From: JAUIET01 sp045106985
GTDB taxonomy: Bacteria; Pseudomonadota; Gammaproteobacteria; Pseudomonadales; JAUIET01
Assembly: GCA_045106985.1 (NCBI GenBank)
Contig: JBGCFQ010000020.1
Span: 124,001 to 188,000 of the forward strand
Direction of reading: 5' to 3'
Length of the DNA stretch: 64,000 nucleotides
A program made the position numbers and the translations under genes. Below the pieces are notes generated by a model. It was given only the letters and a program-made list of their open reading frames with translations, had not been told where the DNA came from and did not search any database. Every line of letters begins with the position of its first letter. Position 1 is the first letter of the stretch. Shown here in pieces: positions 44,204-53,407 of the stretch.

Positions 44204-45232
44204 ATGAACCGCGAGAGGTCCGTGAGCACAGTGAATAGCAAGCGAGCACACTCGGCACTTTCAGCACCCGCTGAAGACAGCCGCATTTACCTGAGCGCTC
44301 GGAAACTAATCGCGCTGCGAGCGCATGCACGCGGCTTTGTGCTAAACCCAAGTCAGTTTATCCAAAACCAATACGTTGGTCGCCATCCGTCTAAACAGCG
44401 TGGCCGCGGATTAAATTTCGAAGAATTGAGTCATTACCGAATCGGCGATGACACAAGAACAATGGATTGGAAAGTAACCAACCGCACAGGCAAGCCCCAT
44501 GTAAGAGTGTACACAGAAGAACGGGAAAGACCCGTAATGCTTGCCTGTGACCAGCGGGTCGCGATGTTTTTTGGCAGCCAGCACAAAATGAAATCAGTGG
44601 TGGCGGCCGAGGTCCTGTCACTGCTGGCATGGCGTCAGTTTGCGCTGGGAGATGCCATTGCCTCATTGTTGTTTAACGATACAAACATGCTTGAATTTAG
44701 TCCGCAGAGAAGCAGCTCTGCTTTGCTGGAGGTTTTTCAGCAATTGAGTATCATGAATCGATCTTTGTCGTGCAAAACGGATCCGTTAGATCCGCTAGCC
44801 AGCCAAGCGTCTCTGAACAAAGCTTTACATCATCTAATGCGCTTATGCCCAAGAAATAATCTGATAGTGTTGATTTCAGACCTACAAGGTTACAACGACG
44901 ACTCTGAAACACTCGTTAAAAGCCTTGCTATACACAACGACGTGTTCGTTCTGCATGCGATCGACGCTGCCGAGAAGGACCTGCCTGCCTCACATTCTTT
45001 AATTGCCGGCAATGGCGAGCTGCAGATAGCCGTAGGGTGCGACGAACCCTCGCTTAGAGACAACTACCGGCTTCAGGCTCAGCAATGGCTTAGTACGCTG
45101 GCTGCGCAATTTCGTCGTTCCGGGGTTGGGTACTATGCACTCAATACTGTGCAAGCCTCTGAGCAGCAACTTAGACAAGCGTTACCAGAAGCGTCTAACG
45201 TCGTACGTAAACAACATTCAAGCTTTTCCTAG
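44204..45232 (+). CDS. DUF58 domain protein (Bat operon)
   Basis: The 342-residue protein has the DUF58 signature GRGLNFEELSHYRIGDDTRTMDWKVTNRTG near residues 68-97, then an alpha/beta VWA-like domain (LIVLISDLQGYND). It has no obvious signal or membrane segment. Proteins of this family sit next to MoxR in nearly all Bat operons and are thought to bridge MoxR with the VWA subunits. The start is uncertain: ATG at 44204 has a weak ribosome site. Confidence 0.92.
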   Translation: MNRERSVSTVNSKRAHSALSAPAEDSRIYLSARKLIALRAHARGFVLNPSQFIQNQYVGRHPSKQRGRGLNFEELSHYRIGDDTRTMDWKVTNRTGKPHVRVYTEERERPVMLACDQRVAMFFGSQHKMKSVVAAEVLSLLAWRQFALGDAIASLLFNDTNMLEFSPQRSSSALLEVFQQLSIMNRSLSCKTDPLDPLASQASLNKALHHLMRLCPRNNLIVLISDLQGYNDDSETLVKSLAIHNDVFVLHAIDAAEKDLPASHSLIAGNGELQIAVGCDEPSLRDNYRLQAQQWLSTLAAQFRRSGVGYYALNTVQASEQQLRQALPEASNVVRKQHSSFS

Positions 45233-45278
45233 CGGTGCTCTCTTGTAAACTGGGAGATAGAATTGTGAGCGCTACTTC

Positions 45279-45824
45279 ATGAAAGCCGAGCTAAATTCCG
45301 AAGCAATAATAGATGCCACCTTCGGTAACTACACCGTGCACGGCATTGAAGAGATAGTGTTTGCACAAGCTGTCTCTTGGATGCCAAGCACGATGGCGTG
45401 GAAGATACTTGGCCTGCTTTTACTGGTCGCTATTGGCTTCGCTCTGATGCAGTATGTGAAACATTGGCAAAGTAATGCTTATCGAAGAGCGGCTCTGCAG
45501 CAGTTAAAGGAGATACGAGCAGCCGCATTACGGACCGATACCTCATCGAATGAGGCCTTGCTTAAGCTGCCAACACTGATGAAGGCAACCGCACTTCAAG
45601 CCTACCCGCGTGAGCAAGTAGCGTCGTTGAGCGGAGAAGGATGGCTTAAATTTCTAGATAGTTGCTACCAAGGTAAAGCTTTTAGCTCCGATGGTGGGCA
45701 GGCCTTACTGGCTTTGTCGTATCAAACCCCTGCACATTGGCCGGCGAGCAAAGCACAAACCGAAGAGCTGCTCACCTTATGTCATCGTTGGTTAGTTCAG
45801 CACAGGAAAGCCTCCGATGCTTGA
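45279..45824 (+). CDS. DUF4381 membrane protein (Bat operon)
   Basis: The 181-residue protein has an amphipathic N-terminus, one membrane segment (about 40-60) and a cytoplasmic helical domain with the pattern RRAALQQLKEIRA and the WLKFLDSCYQGKAF segment that I associate with DUF4381 of the Bat operon. Its function is unknown. The stop overlaps the next start by 8 bases. Confidence 0.86.
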   Translation: MKAELNSEAIIDATFGNYTVHGIEEIVFAQAVSWMPSTMAWKILGLLLLVAIGFALMQYVKHWQSNAYRRAALQQLKEIRAAALRTDTSSNEALLKLPTLMKATALQAYPREQVASLSGEGWLKFLDSCYQGKAFSSDGGQALLALSYQTPAHWPASKAQTEELLTLCHRWLVQHRKASDA

Positions 45825-46821
45825 GCTAGCTTACCCTTGGGCCTTTATATTATTGCCTTTGCCCTGGTTGGCCGCACGGCTTTTGCCTGTCTATAAAGAA
45901 TCACGAAGTGCTTTGCGTGTGCCTTTCTTTGAGACACTGGTCCACTTGTCTAACCACAGCGCTGGCACTGGCGCGGTATTGCTGCACCGCTCCTGGATAG
46001 AACGAATTTGGCAGATACTCGCCTGGATGTTACTTGTTACCGCGCTGGCGTCACCGTATTGGCTTGGCGAGCCAATTGAACGAACCAAGTCAGCGCGCGA
46101 TTTAATGGTTGCTGTCGATCTATCGGGCTCGATGCAAACCAAAGACTTTCACCTCACAACAGATACCAGCAAAAAGGTTAACCGCTTAGCAGCAGTAAGG
46201 TCTGTGCTCCACGAATTTGCCGAGCAACGACAGCATGATCGCCTGGGTTTGATCGTATTTGGCGATGCCGCTTTTCTTCAGGCGCCGTTTACCGAAGACC
46301 ATCGTGCTTGGCTGGTATTACTCGAGGAGACCCAGATTGGTATGGCCGGCCAAAGTACAATGTTTGGCGACGCCATTGGCCTGGCCATTAAATTGTTTGA
46401 AAACAGCGACAGTGAAAATCGCGTTTTAATTATGCTAACCGATGGCAATGATACGGGCAGCAAAGTTCCGCCTGTTGAGGCAGCCAAAGTTGCTGCCAGC
46501 AAAGGCCTACGTATCTATACGATTGCTATTGGCAATCCGCTGACGGTTGGCGAAGAGGCTTTAGACCTGGAGGTATTGCAACGAATAGCTGAAATCACTG
46601 GAGGCAACTTTTACCAAGCGCTGGATCGAACGCAGTTGGACGCGGCGTATCAGGCGATTACAGAGCTTGAGCCGGAGCTTTTCGAAACCTTGAGCTTTAG
46701 ACCCCGACATAGCTTGTTGCATTGGCCTCTTGGTGCTGCTTTTGTTGGCCAACTGCTGCTTTTACTCGTGTTGCTTGTTTGCAGACTACGTCGATACCAC
46801 AAAGTTGTTAAGTCGCTATGA
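45817..46821 (+). CDS. VWA-domain protein BatA
   Basis: The 334-residue protein has N-terminal membrane segments (about 5-22 and 60-80) and a von Willebrand A domain with the MIDAS motif DLSGSM (about residues 100-105), later T and D residues (TMFGDAIG, TDGNDTG), and a final membrane segment (about 305-325). This is the BatA arrangement, with the VWA domain in the periplasm between membrane helices. It is a partner of MoxR and BatB; in Bacteroides the operon affects aerotolerance. Its ATG overlaps the DUF4381 gene by 8 bases. Confidence 0.93.
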   Translation: MLELAYPWAFILLPLPWLAARLLPVYKESRSALRVPFFETLVHLSNHSAGTGAVLLHRSWIERIWQILAWMLLVTALASPYWLGEPIERTKSARDLMVAVDLSGSMQTKDFHLTTDTSKKVNRLAAVRSVLHEFAEQRQHDRLGLIVFGDAAFLQAPFTEDHRAWLVLLEETQIGMAGQSTMFGDAIGLAIKLFENSDSENRVLIMLTDGNDTGSKVPPVEAAKVAASKGLRIYTIAIGNPLTVGEEALDLEVLQRIAEITGGNFYQALDRTQLDAAYQAITELEPELFETLSFRPRHSLLHWPLGAAFVGQLLLLLVLLVCRLRRYHKVVKSL

Positions 46822-48557
46822 ACGCCGAGCAGCTCTTCGAGAATTTCCACCTCATACGGCCCTGGTTCTTGCTGGCGATACCCATTGTTGCCGCGCTCTG
46901 GTTCACACTTTGGAAAATGGACAAACAAAGCACTGCAGAACCTACCATTGTCGCGCCGCATCTTGCCAGCGCTCTACTAATGCCTGCAGGCAATAAAGGT
47001 TGGCTAACCCCATTGACCTGCATGCACCTACTAGCCGGCTTTTTAGCGCTGGCCTTATCAGGTCCTACCTGGGAAAGGCAATCCTCACCACTTATTGAAG
47101 ATGAAGCGATCTTGATTATCGCTTTGGATTTGTCTCAATCCATGCAGCAAGCAGACGTTCAACCTAGCCGTGTTGAGCGAGCCAAACAAAAGATTCAGGA
47201 CTTGTTAGCACTGCGTGCGGGCGCTAGAAGCGGACTGATTGCTTATGCAGGCAGCGCTCACAGCGTTATACCGATCACTAGCGACCTGGACATTGTGCAA
47301 AATTTTCTAAGCGCAATACGTCCCGACATGATGCCCCGGTCAGGAAAGCTGGCCGCAAAAGTACTGCCAGTTGTAGACTCCATGTTTTCTCAAACAGTGG
47401 GCGGCAGAAAGGATATACCAGGAACGTTATTGCTTATAACTGACAACGCAGATTCTGCAACACAGGAAGCTTTTTCCACATTCTTTCAACAAAGTAAGCA
47501 CCAGCTAGTTGTTTGGGGTGTTGGCACAACTGACTTCACCGACTCAAGCAATGCTCAAGTACCTGCGAACTTTATTGCACAAGATGAAGCGGCACTAAAG
47601 GAACTGGCATCAAACAGCGACGGCTTCTATCAGGCTTTTTCGACAGACAAGAGCGACGTGCGCCGGATCAACTGGCAAATAGATAATTATTTGCTCACCG
47701 TTGACGATAACGATCATCCCTGGGTTGATAAAGGCTACGTGCTGTTACTGCCCATTATGCTGCTTTGTCTTCTATGGTTTCGCCGTGGCTGGACGGTTCA
47801 GTACTTGCTAGTACTGGCCACTTTGTCCATAGGTTCCACAGCGTTCAGTCCAATCTCATTGGCAAACGACAAACAGCAAGTAGCTATACAAGACCCTACA
47901 GAGATTTTGCAATCAACGACTGGCCCCTTACTAACTGAGCCTTCTTTAGCTCAGCGCTTTGTCAGCCTATGGTTCACAGCAGACCAAAGAGCGCGCTTCT
48001 ATTTTGAACGTGGCCACTATCACCTTGCAGCCGAGCTTTTCGAAGTACCTATGTGGCGTGGCATTGCTTATTATCTGGCTGAAGATTTTGCTAATGCAGC
48101 CGATGCATTTTCTCTAATTGAAACTAGCGACGGTTGGTTCAATCTTGGCAATGCCTGGGCGCATGGGCAGCATTATCTTAAGGCAGTTTCGGCTTACGAT
48201 GAAGTACTACGCCGCAGGCCAGACCACCCGGGAGCGGTGAAAAACCGGGCGCTTATTCAAAAATTAATTGATGACATTAATCGCATGAGCGAGAGCCAGC
48301 AAGCCGAGCCAGGCGAATCATCACGAGAGCTTGGTTCAGAACCACAGCGAGCGGATGGTGCCGAGCAGCAGCAATGGGGCGTAAATGAGCAAGAACAATT
48401 TAATGCAGAACAATTATTAACGGACGAGCGCATTCAGCAACAATGGATGAAACAGGTACAACAAGACCCTGCACGCTTTCTGTCGATCAAATTTCAGATG
48501 CAGCTGTATCAAAGCGGATCCCCTATCAATAGCCAGGTTCGGCCCGATGAAAACTAA
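46818..48557 (+). CDS. VWA-TPR fusion, BatB-BatC type
   Basis: The 579-residue product combines two roles. Residues 1-330 are BatB-like: N-terminal membrane helices, a VWA domain with the MIDAS motif DLSQSM (about 102-107), then two more membrane segments near 310-345. The C-terminal part (about 395-500) contains TPR helices (RGIAYYLAEDFANAADAF, GNAWAHGQHYLKAVSAYDEVL), corresponding to BatC, which is a separate gene in Bacteroides. The tail is Gln/Glu-rich. The ATG overlaps batA by 4 bases and the stop overlaps batD by 11. Confidence 0.92.
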   Translation: MNAEQLFENFHLIRPWFLLAIPIVAALWFTLWKMDKQSTAEPTIVAPHLASALLMPAGNKGWLTPLTCMHLLAGFLALALSGPTWERQSSPLIEDEAILIIALDLSQSMQQADVQPSRVERAKQKIQDLLALRAGARSGLIAYAGSAHSVIPITSDLDIVQNFLSAIRPDMMPRSGKLAAKVLPVVDSMFSQTVGGRKDIPGTLLLITDNADSATQEAFSTFFQQSKHQLVVWGVGTTDFTDSSNAQVPANFIAQDEAALKELASNSDGFYQAFSTDKSDVRRINWQIDNYLLTVDDNDHPWVDKGYVLLLPIMLLCLLWFRRGWTVQYLLVLATLSIGSTAFSPISLANDKQQVAIQDPTEILQSTTGPLLTEPSLAQRFVSLWFTADQRARFYFERGHYHLAAELFEVPMWRGIAYYLAEDFANAADAFSLIETSDGWFNLGNAWAHGQHYLKAVSAYDEVLRRRPDHPGAVKNRALIQKLIDDINRMSESQQAEPGESSRELGSEPQRADGAEQQQWGVNEQEQFNAEQLLTDERIQQQWMKQVQQDPARFLSIKFQMQLYQSGSPINSQVRPDEN

Positions 48558-49968
48558 ACACTTTCACTGGTTTTACTTGAGCAGTTTGCTTCTCTTGCAA
48601 TTAGTATCGCCAGCATTTGTGACAGCGCAGAACAGTCTCCCTGAACTGGAACAGCCCGCGAACGATGTTATAAGCATTAAACAATTGCTGGCAACAGATC
48701 AGCTTAGAGTTAAAACCTGGCTGCAGCCGGCGGATAACATTGTTGCTCGCCAGCAACTTGAGCTAAACATAGAAATCTCAACGGCCAGCTTTTTTAGCGG
48801 AGGCACTCGTATCGCTCGTTTCGAAATGAACAATGCGATTGTATTGCGCCGTAATAAGTTTGCGGTTAATTCATCTCGGCGCGAGGCCGGAACCACCTGG
48901 TCGGTGCAGTTGTGGACGATAACTATATACCCACAGCGTGGTGGCGAGTTTGTGATTCCCTCGTTGGCTATAAATATTTCTATTGCTGACAGTAACGGCC
49001 AGCCAATCGAGGGGCAGACCAGTACCGACGCATTAACCTTTAACGCGACAGTACCCGAGTCTCTTAAAACAACGGCATTGAACGACTGGGTTGCTAGCAG
49101 CCAATTTTCTGTTAAGGAACACTTTGACCGCCCACTTGATCAGCTGAAAGCGGGTGACGCAGTGCGCCGAACTATCAGTATTGAAGCCGAGAATCTCGCC
49201 GCGATGATGCTACCTTCAGTATCCTCTGCGCCTCAAGCTGGCTTGGCCTCTTATCAAAACCCCGCTAGATTAGAAGATCGTGTAAACCGCGGCAATTACC
49301 AGGCTATGCGCTTTGAATCGATAAGCTATGTTGTTGAAGCAGAGGGTAACTACACGCTACCAGAGCTTGTTTTCTCATGGTGGAATACTGACAGCAACGA
49401 GCTCCAGTATGTCCGTCTACCCTCACATCAACTTAGCGCTTCTGCATCCACTTTTGCAACAACACTCGACGATGAATCTGTTCGGGCACACTCAGTTTGG
49501 TATTTGCTGGCTGCCATATCTCTTCTTATCACACTGCTTGTTTTTACCTTCAAAAGAAATCTTTGGAGTTTTCCTGAGCCTCTTAGACAACAATGGATGC
49601 AACAATGGGGAAAGCGTGCCTTGTCGTCCCAAGAGAGAATCTTGCGGCAGCAAATGCTAACAGCGCATGCGCGCGGAGATTCTCAACAAGCTGTTGTGCG
49701 ACTGTATCAATGGCTATCTGTCGCCTCGCAGCTTGCCAGCGAGCCTTGCCCTGGGGCGCTTCGTCCGCTATTAACTGGCGCAGAGCACACTTCGTTGCTT
49801 GATGCTGTTAACCAACTTATGAACAGCGCTTATGGAGAAAGCCAGCCGCAAGGGCCCGATAAGTCTGCCTTTGAGAAACTTATCGTCCAACTGCAGGCTG
49901 ATCTGTCAGGATCTAACATTAGCAGGCAGACAGCGACAGGCGTAAACCTTTCCGTCCTCAATCCTTAA
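48547..49968 (+). CDS. BatD-family (oxygen tolerance) protein
   Basis: The 473-residue protein has a signal peptide (to about residue 27), a periplasmic domain of beta-sandwich type and one membrane segment (about 318-338), followed by a helical cytoplasmic tail. Length and architecture match BatD, the last gene of Bat operons. The family is divergent, so the call leans on context. A weak dyad follows the stop but has no T-run. Confidence 0.88.
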   Translation: MKTKHFHWFYLSSLLLLQLVSPAFVTAQNSLPELEQPANDVISIKQLLATDQLRVKTWLQPADNIVARQQLELNIEISTASFFSGGTRIARFEMNNAIVLRRNKFAVNSSRREAGTTWSVQLWTITIYPQRGGEFVIPSLAINISIADSNGQPIEGQTSTDALTFNATVPESLKTTALNDWVASSQFSVKEHFDRPLDQLKAGDAVRRTISIEAENLAAMMLPSVSSAPQAGLASYQNPARLEDRVNRGNYQAMRFESISYVVEAEGNYTLPELVFSWWNTDSNELQYVRLPSHQLSASASTFATTLDDESVRAHSVWYLLAAISLLITLLVFTFKRNLWSFPEPLRQQWMQQWGKRALSSQERILRQQMLTAHARGDSQQAVVRLYQWLSVASQLASEPCPGALRPLLTGAEHTSLLDAVNQLMNSAYGESQPQGPDKSAFEKLIVQLQADLSGSNISRQTATGVNLSVLNP

Positions 49969-50043
49969 CGCTCGCTGATGTGAGGGACCACTAAGCGAGA
50001 AATTCTAAGCTTTGATATAGGTCATTTCAAAAAAATCAAACTA

Positions 50044-50059
50044 CTGTATATATTTACAG
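50044..50059. promoter_or_regulatory. LexA box upstream of imuA
   Basis: CTGTATATATTTACAG fits the gammaproteobacterial LexA consensus CTG-N10-CAG with an A/T-rich centre. It ends 28 bases before the imuA ATG, an operator position. It predicts SOS induction of imuA-imuB. It shares 14 of 16 bases with the box before dnaE2. Confidence 0.87.
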
Positions 50060-50087
50060 TGGTTTGATTTTGGTTTAGGCTGTAACA

Positions 50088-51059
50088 ATGGCTTCAACTA
50101 TCCCCCAACTACATGGCCCCCAACTACATGGCCCCCAACCATCCGGCCCCCAATCACCCGGTCTTCAAACGAGTGGCAACCAAGAAGCACTCGCCATGCT
50201 GTTGCAACATCCCTCCATATGGCAGGCGAATGAGCAGCACCTAAGAGACAACTCGAATGCAGCCGAGGCAGTGTCCAGCAGTTACCCGGAACTTGATAGC
50301 AAGCTACACATGGGTGGCTGGCCCTGCAGCGGCAGTACAGAGTTATTTAGCGATCAATTCGGCATTGGCGAACTAAGTTTGCTGATTCCAGCATTAAACG
50401 CACTTAGTCAACGCAATACACAGCGCTGCACCGCCCTTGTTGCCCCACCTCATGCACCTAACGCTCCGGCATTACTCAGGCATGGCATTGATGTGCAGCG
50501 GGTGCTGGTTGTTCAGGCGTATTCCTTGGCTGACAAATTATGGATAAGTGAACAATTATTGCGCAGCGGTCATTTTTCGGCCGTTATCAGCTGGCTTGAC
50601 GAACATAAGCTCAGTTATGCCCAATTGCGAAAAATTCAATTAGCCGCCCACGAGGGACAGAGTTGGGGGGTCAGTTTTAGGCCCTCGGTACTGAGCGAAC
50701 AATCTTCACCGGCCAAGTTGCGCATTCGCTTACAGGCTAAAAAAAAACACTTGCAGTTAGACATACTAAAACAGCAAGGCGGCTGGGCTGGGCAGAAGGT
50801 GTTACTACCCCGCCCCGCCGCATTGCTAGCCAACACACTGCAAGTGAACAACTGGATTTCAACTGACCTGGTTTCAACAAACTCTTTATTAACGAGCGAT
50901 GGTTCAATAAATAATGCTTTGGCTAGCGATACACTTACCCTTACTGCCCCTAGAAATATTCACTCGCGGCACAAACGAAGCAAACCCCTGCGTGGTTATT
51001 CAACAACAACGCGTCAGCTACGCCAACGCCCACGCTCTGAGATCAGGCATTCAGATTGA
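50088..51059 (+). CDS. imuA: Translesion synthesis accessory protein ImuA
   Basis: ImuA (RecA/SulA-like) is part of the mutasome with ImuB and DnaE2. The 323-residue protein shows family features HPSIWQ (about 39-44), GGWPCSGSTELFSDQFGIGELSLLIPALNAL (about 82-112) and the EQLLRSGHFSAVISWLD segment. Like other ImuA proteins it lacks a convincing Walker A. Two oddities: a pentapeptide repeat at residues 6-30, and an out-of-frame C-terminal tail that overlaps imuB by 146 bases and is probably not conserved. It lies just behind a LexA box. Confidence 0.9.
   Translation: MASTIPQLHGPQLHGPQPSGPQSPGLQTSGNQEALAMLLQHPSIWQANEQHLRDNSNAAEAVSSSYPELDSKLHMGGWPCSGSTELFSDQFGIGELSLLIPALNALSQRNTQRCTALVAPPHAPNAPALLRHGIDVQRVLVVQAYSLADKLWISEQLLRSGHFSAVISWLDEHKLSYAQLRKIQLAAHEGQSWGVSFRPSVLSEQSSPAKLRIRLQAKKKHLQLDILKQQGGWAGQKVLLPRPAALLANTLQVNNWISTDLVSTNSLLTSDGSINNALASDTLTLTAPRNIHSRHKRSKPLRGYSTTTRQLRQRPRSEIRHSD
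50103..50177 (+). repeat. Five 15-base tandem repeats at the start of imuA
   Basis: Five consecutive 15-base units encode PQLHG, PQLHG, PQPSG, PQSPG and LQTSG. The first two units are identical (CCCCAACTACATGGC) and later ones degenerate. The repeats lie in frame within imuA, before the conserved domain, and could vary in number by slippage without disrupting the frame. Confidence 0.85.
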
Positions 51060-52515
51060 TAGCTCGCTCAGCACCGCATTAGCACTTAGTCCGCAACTCA
51101 AAACCTTTGAACGAGACCTACACTGCGAACAACAACAGCTACATAACCTAGCGCATTGGGCATACCACTTCAGCCCCTCTGTATGTATTCCCCATGAACA
51201 ACCGGAAAAGAAAGTACAACAGAAACAGAAGGAACAACAAGAACATCATTTATTGCTCATCGAGATACAAGGAAGTATTAAGCTATTCCATAAGTTAAAA
51301 AATATTCTTAATCTTATATCTACAGGGTTAAGCGATTTTGGTTATAACTTCACAATGGGTTTGGCGCATACCCCAAAAGCCGCGGAGCTGATGGCGCTAG
51401 GTAGCTTGTTGCTGTCTCGTCCGCCACCCATTGAACAGGTGCCAAGCCGGGATCAATGCCTTAGCGCGTTACGCCAGTTAAGCATTCAAACCCTGCAGGT
51501 TGATGGACGACACATCAGTAAGTTGCGCAAGATGGGCCTGCAAAATATTGGCCAGATATTGGATTTACCCAGCCAAGCTTTAGGCAAACGCTTTGGTCGT
51601 GAGTTTCTCCAGTATCTGCAAAAAACAACCGGCCAACGCAACGACCCGCGGCGGTTTATCAAACCTAGAGAATCTTTTTCTAGTCAGCTATTTTTTCTAG
51701 AACCTATCGAAAATAGCCAAATGCTGCTGTTTCCAATGCAGCGCCTACTAGACGAATTGTGTCAGTTTCTTCTTGCTCGCCAACTACAGTGCAATCACTT
51801 CAGTTGGCATCTTCGCCAAGGCCACTCGCAACGGCAAAAAAACGGCAAACACAGCCAACTCGACATTCAGCTAAGCCAAGCACAGGTTAACAAAACAGCT
51901 TTTTTAAACCTTACGCGAATACAACTGGAGAAAATTCACCTGCGCCAAGCAGTACACACAGTGGAATTGAAGGCCATAAACTTTGTACAAGCCAATGCTC
52001 AAAGCCAACAACTATTCGATACACTTAGCGATAATACAAACCGCGAACCACTCGACAGCTTGCTCGACAAGCTACAGGCTCGCTTGGGCGAAGGCACTAT
52101 GTACTGCATCGATTGTGAACAACAGCACTTGCCCGAGCGAGCGAATACAACCGTGGCAAGCAAATTCTTACTTAGCCTTAACAATCGCCCGACTGCCTCT
52201 GTCACGCATAAAGCGGCCCACAGCCAAGATAAAACCCAAGCCGCCGAAACCAAAGTTGCCGAACCCAAAACACCCTACGCAGTGCGGCCCGCCTGGTTAC
52301 TGCGTAGCCCGGCTCGCGTGCAACAACGCGATCAAAATCTGTATTGGCGTGGCAAACTTGAATTATTGCAAGGGCCCGAGAGAATAGAAACGGGCTGGTG
52401 GGAGAGCGCCCAACAACGCGATTATTATATCGCTCAACATGAAGACGGTGGCGTGTACTGGCTGTATAAAGACATACCGAGCAAGACTTGGTATGTGCAG
52501 GGTGTGTTTTCTTAA
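50914..52515 (+). CDS. imuB: Y-family polymerase-like protein ImuB
   Basis: ImuB is a catalytically inactive Y-family relative that bridges the beta clamp, ImuA and DnaE2. The start MLWLAIHLPLLPLEIF matches ImuB N-termini, in which the catalytic aspartate of true Y polymerases is absent. The 533-residue protein has the Y-family body with a helix-hairpin region (KLRKMGLQNIGQILDLPSQALGKRFG) and the C-terminal ImuB domain: GPERIETGWWES and RDYYIAQHEDGGVYWLY. A Gln/Lys-rich insert (about residues 90-112) is unusual. The gene starts inside imuA; no strong ribosome site precedes it, so translational coupling is likely. Confidence 0.92.
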   Translation: MLWLAIHLPLLPLEIFTRGTNEANPCVVIQQQRVSYANAHALRSGIQIDSSLSTALALSPQLKTFERDLHCEQQQLHNLAHWAYHFSPSVCIPHEQPEKKVQQKQKEQQEHHLLLIEIQGSIKLFHKLKNILNLISTGLSDFGYNFTMGLAHTPKAAELMALGSLLLSRPPPIEQVPSRDQCLSALRQLSIQTLQVDGRHISKLRKMGLQNIGQILDLPSQALGKRFGREFLQYLQKTTGQRNDPRRFIKPRESFSSQLFFLEPIENSQMLLFPMQRLLDELCQFLLARQLQCNHFSWHLRQGHSQRQKNGKHSQLDIQLSQAQVNKTAFLNLTRIQLEKIHLRQAVHTVELKAINFVQANAQSQQLFDTLSDNTNREPLDSLLDKLQARLGEGTMYCIDCEQQHLPERANTTVASKFLLSLNNRPTASVTHKAAHSQDKTQAAETKVAEPKTPYAVRPAWLLRSPARVQQRDQNLYWRGKLELLQGPERIETGWWESAQQRDYYIAQHEDGGVYWLYKDIPSKTWYVQGVFS

Positions 52516-52554
52516 ATTAGAAAAACAACAAAACCAATAATTTATAGCGATTAA

Positions 52555-53406
52555 TCAGAGACCTTGCGATGCTTCATCCATAGTCGCAGGGTGTTCAGAC
52601 TCGTTAAATTCATTAATTGACGACCAACCAGCTGCGATATCATCCATGCTGATGTTTGCGGTATCAAGGTCAAGCTTTAAACCTTGTGAGCGTTCCCAGC
52701 GCACGCGCTTAAAAGTACCACCGCCGGCCTCAAAAAAGCCGCCACTGTCGCTGCAAGCTGGGTGACAAAGATACGCCACCAACGGAGCAACTAACTCAGG
52801 TCGAAATTTAGCAATCATTTCATCAGAAAGGTAAGCACTGTTCATTTCTGTAGCACCAATAGGAGCAACGCAGTTAACGCCAATGTTGTATTTAGCGCCT
52901 TCTACCGCCAACGTTTTGCATAAACCAACCATGCCTAATTTTGCAGCGCCGTAGTTTGCCTGCCCATAGTTGCCATACAGACCCGAGGCGGATGAAATAA
53001 AAACAAGTCGCCCATACGAAGCTTCTTTAAAGTCCGACCATGCCGCACGCGCGAGTTGGAAGGCTACGCCAAGGTGAATATGTTGTACCGCTGTCCAATC
53101 CTCGTCACTCATTTTGGCAATGGTTCGATCGCGCACAAAGCCGGCGTTGTGCACCATCGCGTCAATCCGAGAATGAAGCTCTTTCGCAGCCGAGATTAAT
53201 GCTCCGCCGTCGCCCAGCTCCATCGCCAGGTGCGTGGCATGCAAACCTTTATTTCGAAGATCAAAGACCATCCGCTCTCCGGAATCATCCCGACCACTGC
53301 TGTGAACAATCACCGTCGCACCGTATTGCGCTAGGTAATTACTAAACGCCTTACCTAATCCGCGATTGCCACCGGTTACGAGTACTACTTGATTGTCGAA
53401 CTTCAA
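52555..53406 (-). CDS. SDR of the MFE-2 type (3-hydroxyacyl-CoA dehydrogenase-like)
   Basis: The 283-residue protein resembles the (3R)-hydroxyacyl-CoA dehydrogenase domain of peroxisomal multifunctional enzyme 2 (HSD17B4). The signatures are TGGNRGLG, AGFVRDRTIAKMSDEDW, SSASGLYGNYGQANYGAAKLG (catalytic Ser, Tyr, Lys) and the C-terminal extension FEAGGGTFKRVRWERSQG, with a final helical tail absent from ordinary SDRs. The usual N-terminal Asp/Gly-rich loop is shorter than in MFE-2. Such enzymes oxidise 3R-hydroxyacyl-CoA with NAD. It follows galU by one base on the minus strand, though the shared direction may be chance. Confidence 0.85.
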   Translation of the reverse strand: MKFDNQVVLVTGGNRGLGKAFSNYLAQYGATVIVHSSGRDDSGERMVFDLRNKGLHATHLAMELGDGGALISAAKELHSRIDAMVHNAGFVRDRTIAKMSDEDWTAVQHIHLGVAFQLARAAWSDFKEASYGRLVFISSASGLYGNYGQANYGAAKLGMVGLCKTLAVEGAKYNIGVNCVAPIGATEMNSAYLSDEMIAKFRPELVAPLVAYLCHPACSDSGGFFEAGGGTFKRVRWERSQGLKLDLDTANISMDDIAAGWSSINEFNESEHPATMDEASQGL

Positions 53407-53407
53407 G

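Noticed and set aside
49971..49999. Hairpin CTCGCT/AGCGAG after the Bat operon as a terminator
   Set aside because: Loop is long and there is no T-run after the stem, so an intrinsic terminator is not supported.
50850..51100. imuA-imuB overlap as a frameshift or sequencing error
   Set aside because: Both genes keep their conserved domains intact on either side; a lost imuA stop explains the overlap more simply, though an error cannot be excluded.
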